Notes under the pieces: model-generated
Databases searched by the model: none
What the model saw: only the letters and a program-made list of their open reading frames with translations
What the model was told of the DNA's origin: nothing
Assembly (NCBI GenBank): GCA_020860515.1
Contig: JAJBUG010000033.1
Location: forward strand, 30,281 to 94,280
Length of the DNA stretch: 64,000 nucleotides
Source of the DNA: Bacteroidales bacterium
Lineage (GTDB): Bacteria > Bacteroidota > Bacteroidia > Bacteroidales > Muribaculaceae
Reading direction: 5' to 3'
Program-made: the position numbers and the translations under genes
Shown here: positions 51,763 through 58,111 of the stretch, piece by piece
Layout: each line of letters opens with the position of its first letter
How positions within the stretch are numbered: the stretch's first letter is position 1

Positions 51763-53578
51763 TTATTGAACTTTAACAATGAAATCTAAATCCTTGAATT
51801 CTGTTTTAATCTTATTAAGAATCTGCTGTTTATCTTCATTTTTTATATTGGTGAAGATGTAGTATCCCTCCTTAACCTTCTTATAGTCCTTTTCAGAAAG
51901 TAAAGAAATGTCATTCACCATGAATGGTCTTCCACCTCTCACTGTAAGATTTAAAGACTGAATTCGGTCACATCCAATTTTTTCTATGGCTTTTGCCATA
52001 GGGGTGGCAGAATCGTTTTTCTTACCTTTATACTCTTTATCTGGGAAGGTTATTATTAATATAGTATTCTCCCTCTCACCATTTTTATTTGAACTTCTAT
52101 TAACCTTAATTAATTCACTTAAGACATCAATAGTTCTTTTAAAATATTCAATATGGATCATTAAGCTATGTTCATTAGAACTAGCTTCCTCATCTTTAAC
52201 AACATAAAGATGACTATTTCCGGATCCTTCATCCTTAGGTCTGGTTTCTAAACCTAATCTTTCCATAAGTTTATCCTTTAGGATGTCCTCCGTAAGTTTA
52301 AGCTCCTCTATCTGTTCTTTTTTGATGTAAATTTTTACCCCGATTTTACTTGGTTTATCATCTTCTATAGGAGAATAAGTAGCCCAAACCTGAATATCTG
52401 GGACACCAACCTTGAGTTCTGCTTTAAAGCAAGAACTCAATGGTATAGCTCGGCGACATAAGTCTGTACTATTGATAAATAAATCATCTTTGTCTAATTC
52501 TTTTCTGAAATTACTCCAATAATTGTAGTAATTTTCTTGATATCCTTCTTTAGGTTCAATGATAGGTTCAACTCCAGTTTCATTTAGAGCTTCTCCATGA
52601 TCTTCATTAACCATTTTCTTAATTTCAAGTATTTCCATAAAACCTAGAAGGATCCGCTCTACCGTTTTGGGCTCTCCAAACAATTCGTTGAAGGTAAAAG
52701 TATTATCTTTTACTTCTTTGTTGGGAATCTTGAAAATTGAAGAATCAGTACCTATACGCTCCTTATAGATATCATTCCAAAGATAGAACATTACTTTTGA
52801 TTTGAATTCATCAAGAGATATAATATCATCTTCTGGTTTTACAAACCAATATCCTAATTTCTTATCCTCAGAATGGGTTGTTTCATAAATTTTATCATTT
52901 ACATTTACGAGAAATCCCCACCAATTATAGGAATAACCCCCAATCTTTATCTTCCAGTTTTGTCCACAATCCTCAATAGGCATATATTTCCATGCCCAAC
53001 GGCGTTTGAAAGCACTATCCATTGGGAAAAGGGATTGGTCGCTTGTATTCATTGTGGCCCAAATAACCAGATTTTTAGGAAGACAAAGTTTTTTACCTGA
53101 CTTTATATCTTGGATATCTTTGATATCTTTATCAATTATACTTGATATTTCTATTGAATTTAAATTTTCAGAAAGATAATTAGTCATATCAGCATCGGTA
53201 TCCACGAGATATTTAGAGAATCCATTTTCTCTATCCAATAATTGGAAAATATCACCAAATACAGCAGCACAATTTCCTCGATTTATTTCTTCTATGATAA
53301 GAAATACATACTCATCTTGGTTTTGCCAAGCTTTCACATAAGCTTTTAGAAACTGTTGGGGTACAAATTCATAGGTCAATTCTCCATTTTTCTTTGTAGG
53401 TTTATAGCATCCTACAAATGAAGCATAGTCACTGTCTGGATGGAAAGTAGTTCTTACTACTAATTTTTTATCCACATTATTTCTATCCAAAAAAATCATC
53501 CACCTCATGTGACTTTCCAGTCCCTGGGGCACCATAGAATATTTTTTGAAGATCTATTTTCTGTAGTTCAGTATTCAT
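51763..53578 (-). CDS. McrB-like AAA+ GTPase/translocase, frameshifted in an A7 run
   Basis: Translation from the ATG at 53578 gives the Walker A GAPGTGKS (residues 16-23), then hits a stop at 53482-53485 because of a seven-base A/T run (53489-53495). Removing one base restores a single protein of about 604 aa: DDFLDRNNVDKK...VRTTFHPDSDYASFVG, Walker B EYVFLIIEEINRGN, sensor MNTSDQSLFPMD and RRW. A C-terminal domain is shared with the next gene. The downstream frame alone (51763-53535) lacks Walker A. It is the R1-type partner of the LlaJI-like nuclease. Either inactivated, phase-variable, or a sequencing error. Confidence 0.75.
53489..53495. repeat. A7 homopolymer at the McrB-like frameshift
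   Basis: Seven A residues on the plus strand (seven T in the gene). Six would restore the reading frame. Homopolymers of this kind are prone to slippage. Confidence 0.8.
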
Positions 53579-53617
53579 GTTATTGATTGGTTTCAGTCCT
53601 TTTGTTATTGGACTTTG

Positions 53618-53625
53618 CAAAGTTA
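53618..53625 (-). promoter_or_regulatory. -7 box of the LlaJI-like operon
   Basis: TAACTTTG on the minus strand, 39 bases before the ATG at 53578. Its position supports the longer start of the McrB-like gene. Confidence 0.6.
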
Positions 53626-53696
53626 TAAACAATTATTGAAAATCCAAAACAAAATTTAAGAAATTTGTCAACTTTCCTTGAAATTTCTTAAAATTC

Positions 53697-53906
53697 CTAA
53701 GGAATATGAAGCTCAGAGATGTTTTCGGCATAGATTTCGGGAGAAATCCTACATCTTATGTAATATTCAATCATGCCCTGTGACATTGAGCGTTCTCGCT
53801 CAATGTCCCTCTCAGAGAAGCATGGGGTGCCATCTTCAAAGAATAGCTTCCGCATTGCAATCTCCAGACGTTTACGAAAGTCTGCGATTTCTTTTGGTTC
53901 ATCCAT
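53697..53906 (-). CDS. Small protein 1 of the RNA/protein module
   Basis: The 69 aa protein starts MDEPKEIADFRKRLEIAMRK and contains an EDGTPCF and SMSQGMIEYYIRCRISPE segment. It is about half identical by eye to the 65 aa protein at 54518-54715, so these are paralogues. No known family recognised. No signal peptide. The gene lies exactly 29 bases downstream of a structured tRNA-like RNA on the same strand, as in the second module, and the two leaders also match (AATCTTCAAATCATA). Confidence 0.7.
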   Translation of the reverse strand: MDEPKEIADFRKRLEIAMRKLFFEDGTPCFSERDIERERSMSQGMIEYYIRCRISPEIYAENISELHIP

Positions 53907-53935
53907 AATTGTATGATTTGAAGATTAAATAAAAA

Positions 53936-54078
53936 GCAAGAGTGGCGGCGGACTCGAACCGCTGCACGGGTCAATAACATTGACGCGCCTTCTTCCAGCA
54001 TACAGGCTCTGCCACTCTTGCCAAAAAAATTGAAAGTTCGCTTGCGGCTTATTTATCCGGGCGCCTATCAATTTTTTT
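53936..54078 (-). ncRNA. Structured tRNA-like RNA, copy 1
   Basis: Minus-strand RNA of about 143 nt. A 5' hairpin (arms AAAAAAATTGA / TCAATTTTTTT, 54078-54068 with 54033-54023) encloses TAGGCGCC and GCGAACTTTC. A cloverleaf-like domain (54021-53936) follows: an 11-bp closing stem GCAAGAGTGGC/GCCACTCTTGC, an arm GCCT...AGGC with a loop holding GCTGGAAGA, a long stem-loop (GTCAAT-GTT-ATTGAC) and a T-arm GCGG-TTCGAGT-CCGC. TTTTTATT follows the closing stem, so it can also act as a terminator. No anticodon arm of normal geometry. It is probably read through from the promoter at 54379. Confidence 0.6.
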
Positions 54079-54123
54079 TAAAGTGAGCATCTTTAAATCA
54101 GTATTTTTCTATATCCAAACAGG

Positions 54124-54157
54124 AGTACTGGCCGCTAACGGCGGCCAAACGGTGGCT
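54124..54157. repeat. GC-rich intergenic palindrome, copy 3
   Basis: Minus-strand orientation of the element at 18292-18322 (GCCACCGTTTGGCCGCCG then TTAGCGGCCAG). Confidence 0.75.
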
Positions 54158-54189
54158 TAAAGGAAATATTAGGATAGCCTTACTTAAAC

Positions 54190-54354
54190 TCATGCAATGG
54201 GATTGGAAGCGGATGCAGGAGCGGATTCTGGCTTATCATTTGATTTCTCTTTTTTCACCTCTATCTCAATTTGGATGGGGGTAATGCCATAGGCTATAAA
54301 GCCTAAGCCAGCAATCAAGAGGATTGATCGTGCTATTCGTATTATTGTCTTCAT
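54190..54354 (-). CDS. Small single-span membrane protein
   Basis: The ATG at 54352-54354 gives 54 aa: a basic start, one hydrophobic helix (ILLIAGLGFIAYGITPI), then a charged Lys/Glu segment and a Ser/Ala/Pro tail. Upstream is promoter cassette C. The nearby 9-residue longer start would lie between promoter and gene and is less likely. The gene may be co-transcribed with RNA copy 1 and small protein 1. Function unknown. Confidence 0.6.
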   Translation of the reverse strand: MKTIIRIARSILLIAGLGFIAYGITPIQIEIEVKKEKSNDKPESAPASASNPIA

Positions 54355-54378
54355 ATCCTTTTTCTTTTGTTTTTGTTG

Positions 54379-54414
54379 CAAAGTTATGGTTATGGGTAAG
54401 TAAAATAAATACCG
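54379..54414 (-). promoter_or_regulatory. Shared promoter cassette C
   Basis: CGG-TATTTATTTT-N15-TAACTTTG on the minus strand, ahead of the small membrane protein. Confidence 0.75.
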
Positions 54415-54453
54415 AGGTATGAATTTTTAAAAAAAATCTTATCGGAACTGGGG

Positions 54454-54478
54454 GAGTGGCCAGCGTCAGCGGCCACTC
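54454..54478. repeat. GC-rich palindrome, copy 4
   Basis: GAGTGGCC-AGCGTCAGC-GGCCACTC, perfect outer arms of eight bases. Lies between cassette C and small protein 2. Confidence 0.75.
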
Positions 54479-54517
54479 CCAAGTTCAAAGATTAGGCCAA
54501 AATTTATGCTCCTTTCT

Positions 54518-54715
54518 TTACCATGAATATACATCTGCAAGCCCTTCGGGTGTCACCTTACATCTAAGGTAATATTCTATTTTCCATCGTGGCATAGAAC
54601 AATGGCACTTGATTTCTTCTCCTGTAAAACTGGGCGTACCATCATCATTGAATTGGGCTCTCATGGCTATATCCAATTTTTGGCGAAAATCGGTGATTTC
54701 TTTTGGCTCATTCAT
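54518..54715 (-). CDS. Small protein 2 of the RNA/protein module
   Basis: The 65 aa protein starts MNEPKEITDFRQKLDIAMRA and has DDGTPSF and WKIEYYLRCKVTPE, matching the 69 aa paralogue at 53697-53906 along its whole length. No signal peptide and no named family. Its start codon is 29 bases from the end of RNA copy 2, the same distance as in module 1. A conserved role with that RNA is likely, but what the protein does cannot be told from sequence. Confidence 0.7.
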   Translation of the reverse strand: MNEPKEITDFRQKLDIAMRAQFNDDGTPSFTGEEIKCHCSMPRWKIEYYLRCKVTPEGLADVYSW

Positions 54716-54744
54716 AATGATATGATTTGAAGATTAATAAAAAA

Positions 54745-54886
54745 GCAAGAGTGGCGGCGGACTCGAACCGCTGCTCACAACTCAAAGAGGTCTGCCATCT
54801 TCCAACATCTTGGCTCTACCACTCTTGCCAGAGAAATCGAAATTTCGCATCCTGGTCCAAACCGGGGCGCCTACCTCCTTCTCTGT
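54745..54886 (-). ncRNA. Structured tRNA-like RNA, copy 2
   Basis: Minus-strand RNA of about 142 nt. The promoter box 54890-54897 would start transcription at 54883-54886, precisely at the 5' arm of the first hairpin (CAGAGAA / TTCTCTG), which encloses TAGGCGCC and GCGAAATTTC. The cloverleaf-like domain (54828-54745) keeps the closing stem GCAAGAGTGGT/GCCACTCTTGC and the identical T-arm. The second arm is GCCA...TGGC instead of GCCT...AGGC, a compensatory change, and the 5' hairpin stems differ fully while keeping pairing. It ends in TTTTTTATT. The middle arm differs from copy 1. Confidence 0.65.
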
Positions 54887-54889
54887 TGC

Positions 54890-54925
54890 AAAGTTACCAC
54901 CCAGAGTAAGTAAAATAAATACCGA
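54890..54925 (-). promoter_or_regulatory. Shared promoter cassette D, for RNA copy 2
   Basis: CGG-TATTTATTTT-N15-TAACTTTG on the minus strand; the predicted transcript start coincides with the RNA's first stem. Confidence 0.78.
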
Positions 54926-54964
54926 CCCAGGAAAAATTTTCAAAAATCTTATCTGGACAGCAGG

Positions 54965-54989
54965 GAGTGGCCGGCGTCAGCGGCCACTC
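54965..54989. repeat. GC-rich palindrome, copy 5
   Basis: GAGTGGCC-GGCGTCAGC-GGCCACTC, located between the amidohydrolase 3' end and cassette D. Confidence 0.75.
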
Positions 54990-54995
54990 CTTAAC

Positions 54996-55673
54996 TTAAC
55001 CTAAGAGGGAGGAATAGAGGGATTGGAGAATAGATTGAAGCTTCTGGAATTCAAGTTTCTTGTTGGAATCCCTGTCGAGGTAAAGAGCTTTGTTGACCTC
55101 GATCATAATGGAATGATAGTTGAAATTCATTTCTGGTGAAATAGAATTGCCATAAGGCTTATTATAAGCTATGCGATAGCCAGCATTAGTGAAAACATCA
55201 CCCACCATTTCTATGATTTCAACCGTAGGCTTGCTCCAATCTTTATTATAGCCAATGCAGATATCTACTTCAGGGGCCACATGGCTTGGAAAGGAATGGC
55301 AATCAATTATGAGGGAATCAGATGTAAGCTCAGCCTTAAGAGCATTGATATGATCAAAATATAATGCCATAAGGCTTTTCTCTTGATCATGTGTCAAATG
55401 CCGATGATGACCATGGAAATTAGCATAAAGTATTCCCTGCCCTATAGCCTCCATTGGATCATCGATGAGCCTCTCCACATCGCACGTGAAGCGTGAATAG
55501 GGAAATCTCACGGCCTTTACTCTCGAATCCTCTGAGTGGAACAATTCGGCAGTATGCCAATCGGTCCATTCTATAGTATCACTTGCCAAGCCAGCTTTAT
55601 CTGCCCATGCCTCAGGAAAAAGCATCTGCGCAGAATCATGAGGAATATTCAACACAATTTTTCTGTATTCCAT
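54996..55673 (-). CDS. N-formylglutamate amidohydrolase-like protein
   Basis: The ATG at 55671-55673 gives 225 aa beginning MEYRKIVLNIPHDSAQMLFP, the family opening. Later motifs DVERLIDDP, NFHGHHRH, LIIDCHSFPSH (metal ligands) and a glutamate in IMIEVNKALYLD fit the M14-like N-formylglutamate amidohydrolase family. These hydrolyse N-formylglutamate to glutamate and formate in histidine breakdown, or act on related amides. No hut genes are near, so the role is open. The longer frame upstream (to 55790) has no family support. Confidence 0.82.
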   Translation of the reverse strand: MEYRKIVLNIPHDSAQMLFPEAWADKAGLASDTIEWTDWHTAELFHSEDSRVKAVRFPYSRFTCDVERLIDDPMEAIGQGILYANFHGHHRHLTHDQEKSLMALYFDHINALKAELTSDSLIIDCHSFPSHVAPEVDICIGYNKDWSKPTVEIIEMVGDVFTNAGYRIAYNKPYGNSISPEMNFNYHSIMIEVNKALYLDRDSNKKLEFQKLQSILQSLYSSLLG

Positions 55674-55767
55674 AGCCTTAAACTTCAAGATAATAAAGCC
55701 TCGGGTAGAGTGATCTGCTACTGCTAAGGCAAAGATGCGGGTCCTCTCTATCCGAGGTCTTGAGGCT

Positions 55768-56151
55768 TTAATTGACCTTTTGGAAATCACCCAAAGGATA
55801 GATGTGAAGTGTATTCTTTGCGCTGTTGGTCCAATATACCTTCAATTCGCCATAGGTGATGTCGTCGCCTTTGGTCTTGGTTGTGGTCATGGTGGTACCA
55901 TTCAGGGTAAAGGTTCCGAATTCCTTCTTTATAATCTCGCTTGTGGAGATTTTCATGAAATAGATGGAATAATTATTACCATCAAAGGTGATATGGCGGT
56001 AAGTGCCATAAGTGGCATTATTCCAACTACCTTGAATTTCCGAAACAGTTGCGGAAATTTCATTTGATGGCTCATCGTCATCTCCTCCGCATCCAGGAAG
56101 CAGGATGAAGGCCATTAACACAAGCCAAAGCAATTTTACTTTTTCTTTCAT
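55768..56151 (-). CDS. Lipocalin-like lipoprotein
   Basis: The 127 aa protein has a lipoprotein signal (LMAFILLPGC, Cys near 21) followed by GDDDEP, the acidic export tag found on many Bacteroidetes surface lipoproteins. It then has a small beta-barrel-like region (EIQGSWN...HITFDGNNYSIYF...GTFTLNGTTMTTTK). Such proteins are typically surface-exposed and of unknown function. It has promoter cassette E on its side. Confidence 0.72.
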   Translation of the reverse strand: MKEKVKLLWLVLMAFILLPGCGGDDDEPSNEISATVSEIQGSWNNATYGTYRHITFDGNNYSIYFMKISTSEIIKKEFGTFTLNGTTMTTTKTKGDDITYGELKVYWTNSAKNTLHIYPLGDFQKVN

Positions 56152-56167
56152 CTTAATCTTTTTTCCG

Positions 56168-56203
56168 CAAAGTTACGGCTCAAGGTAAGTAAAATAGATA
56201 CCG
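56168..56203 (-). promoter_or_regulatory. Shared promoter cassette E, minus half
   Basis: CGG-TATCTATTTT-N15-TAACTTTG on the minus strand for the lipoprotein gene. With the plus half it forms a head-to-head palindrome whose core is ATACCGAGGTG...CACCTCGGTAT. Confidence 0.78.
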
Positions 56204-56234
56204 AGGTGGAAAAATTTTGAAATTTTTTTCACCT

Positions 56235-56270
56235 CGGTATTTATTTTTCCGAATAGAGATTGTAACTTTG
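56235..56270 (+). promoter_or_regulatory. Shared promoter cassette E, plus half
   Basis: CGG-TATTTATTTT-N15-TAACTTTG on the plus strand, driving the candidate small RNA from about 56277. Confidence 0.78.
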
Positions 56271-56276
56271 CAATGT

Positions 56277-56416
56277 AATCAAAAAACCTACTCCCATCAG
56301 GCGCATACAAATGCCTAAGCTGGAGAAAGATTTGAATACATATTTTGAAGCCCTGTAGGATCTGCGGACGCCGTCTGGAGTGAAGACAAATTATCCCGCC
56401 TACAGGGTTTCTTTTA
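56277..56416 (+). ncRNA. Candidate small RNA with 15-codon ORF and own terminator
   Basis: The promoter box 56263-56270 predicts a start near 56277. Stem CCCTGTAGG (56351-56359) / CCTACAGGG (56399-56407) followed by TTTCTTTTA should end it near 56416. No long coding frame exists. A 15-codon frame (56311-56358, MPKLEKDLNTYFEAL) ends exactly in the 5' arm of the terminator, so a ribosome there would disturb the hairpin. There is no plus-strand gene downstream, so either it is a regulatory RNA or a tiny peptide gene. Not matched to any known RNA family by eye. Confidence 0.6.
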
Positions 56417-56653
56417 TACCCTCATTAAATCCTCAACAGAGTATATTGTAGAGAGGTCATTGAAAGTGAAGAATTGATCATCAAGAATCATCCATTCCTC
56501 TCGCTGTTTCACTGATAGTTTTTTTATATCAGGAAACATCCTGATTGGTATGATTACTTGCCTCCCGTCGGTCAAATCGGCTTTCATCCTGCCCTTCAAG
56601 CTCGTGAAATCAAGATTTTTGATCCCTAAATCAGTATTTGGCAATTTACACAT
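56414..56653 (-). CDS. DUF2442-like small protein
   Basis: The 79 aa protein follows the DUF2442 pattern: LTDGRQVIIPIRMFPDIKKLSVKQREEWMI and a C-terminal F.DLSTIYSVEDLM. DUF2442 proteins are often found near toxin-antitoxin or mobile genes; their role is unsettled. It is last in the restriction-methylation operon, 21 bases after the methyltransferase. Its stop overlaps the tail of the convergent small RNA terminator. Confidence 0.65.
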   Translation of the reverse strand: MCKLPNTDLGIKNLDFTSLKGRMKADLTDGRQVIIPIRMFPDIKKLSVKQREEWMILDDQFFTFNDLSTIYSVEDLMRV

Positions 56654-56674
56654 AGTAGTTTTCTTTATTCAATT

Positions 56675-58111
56675 TCATTTTAGGCCTTTTCCAAGGATGG
56701 GTACAAAGAGATTAAAATCAACACCTTCTTCTTCTGAGATTGATGCTGTCAATGAATATAGAATATATTTGGTATCGGCTTTGTGGCGTGAGCTTTTGGT
56801 AGGATATTCATAAGCATTAAGCTCAGCCTTGACCACAACTTCTGCTTGGCTTACCCCATAATGCCCTATTTGTTTATCTTTATGACGGATAATAATCTCT
56901 TTTACATTTAACAATTGGGGATATACCAAAAGATCATTATCTGTGACTGGATAACAGTATTTAAGCGATTCTTTGATCCAATTGATGATACCTTGCCTAC
57001 AGGGTCCAATTAAAACATAATTTTTATCTTTTGAGGAAAGATATACAGTATCTGGTTCAAAAAGAGACAATTGCACATAGGCTTCTGATGGCCATTCCCG
57101 GCTTAAATAAGGAGCTTCATCTTCACATTTTTCCTCAGCCTTTTTATGTTGAGTAGATTTTTGTACCGCTTCAGCAATATGCCACATCAGCACAGGAGGC
57201 ACTGCATTTCCGATTGCCTTAAGTTGTTTGGACTCGGATACTGAATCCCATTTAAAATTTTCTGGAAAAGATTGAATCCGAGCACACTCTTGGCTTGAGA
57301 ACCTGCGATATCTACCATTGATGAAAAGGACTGGATCAGTAGAATTAAGACTTACCTTGGCCATGTGCGAGCTGATGGTATTGCATGGTTGGTCCAATGA
57401 TTGAATCCTACCTTTATTCATTTTATCTCTTACTCGCATCATGCCTTCAACAGCCTTTTCACTAAAGAAAAGCTTTTCATTCTTATTATCCTTGGAATTA
57501 ATTACCAATCCTAAAGGTACTTTATCGTAAGGAGTTGTCGGCATTGGGAAATTGAAATTTTTATAATCTTCAACCTCCCTAAATCCTATAATCAATACAC
57601 GTTCACGCTTTTGTGGCACTCCAAATTCAGATGCATTAAAAAGCTTGAATTTAATATGATAACCGGCTTTCCCAAATTCTTGCAAAATCATTGGGAAAGC
57701 CTTACCACCATTAGCTGATAGAAGCCCTTTTACATTTTCTGCTATTAAGAATCTCGGCTGTTTCTTTTTTAAAATTTTTACCATTTCAAAAAATAACATT
57801 CCCCGTTCGTCCTTATAACCAAGCCTTGGAGGATTCTGTGCTGATATTGAAAATGACTGGCAAGGGAATCCGCCTATTAGCACGTCAAAATCTGGTAAAT
57901 CGTGAATGTCAAGATCTCTTACATCCATAACTTCGCATTGATGGCCAAAATTTTGATTATAAATCTTTGTACAGTAAGGGTCATTATCTATAGCCTTAAT
58001 AATATCATAATCAAGCCTTGGATATTCTTTTCCAAGGTATTCAAAACTACCCATAAGGCCAAGATCCATGCCTCCGCAGCCGCAGAATAATGAAAGTACT
58101 CTCATGCTCAT
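56675..58111 (-). CDS. Cytosine-5 DNA methyltransferase with C-terminal extension
   Basis: The 478 aa protein has motif I SLFCGCGGMDLGL, motif IV GGFPCQSFS (catalytic Cys), motif VI ENVKG, motif VIII QKRERVLIIGF, and motif X KAIGNAVPP near residue 300. It methylates cytosine C5. Beyond motif X are about 165 residues of unknown fold (from YLSREWPSEAYVQLSLFEPD), not part of a normal Dcm-type enzyme. It overlaps the upstream restriction gene by four bases. Confidence 0.9.
   Translation of the reverse strand: MSMRVLSLFCGCGGMDLGLMGSFEYLGKEYPRLDYDIIKAIDNDPYCTKIYNQNFGHQCEVMDVRDLDIHDLPDFDVLIGGFPCQSFSISAQNPPRLGYKDERGMLFFEMVKILKKKQPRFLIAENVKGLLSANGGKAFPMILQEFGKAGYHIKFKLFNASEFGVPQKRERVLIIGFREVEDYKNFNFPMPTTPYDKVPLGLVINSKDNKNEKLFFSEKAVEGMMRVRDKMNKGRIQSLDQPCNTISSHMAKVSLNSTDPVLFINGRYRRFSSQECARIQSFPENFKWDSVSESKQLKAIGNAVPPVLMWHIAEAVQKSTQHKKAEEKCEDEAPYLSREWPSEAYVQLSLFEPDTVYLSSKDKNYVLIGPCRQGIINWIKESLKYCYPVTDNDLLVYPQLLNVKEIIIRHKDKQIGHYGVSQAEVVVKAELNAYEYPTKSSRHKADTKYILYSLTASISEEEGVDFNLFVPILGKGLK

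Noticed and set aside
53936..54021. Ordinary tRNA gene
   Set aside because: The T-arm is convincing, but the closing stem is 11 bp, the D-loop too long, and no good anticodon arm exists in both copies; a 5' hairpin belongs to the same transcript. A degenerate tRNA or an attachment-site relic remains possible.
53936..54886. Direct repeats as att sites of an integrated element
   Set aside because: The identical 35-base tRNA-like 3' end would suit an att core, but the homology continues through the following genes, which fits tandem duplication better, and no integrase is present.
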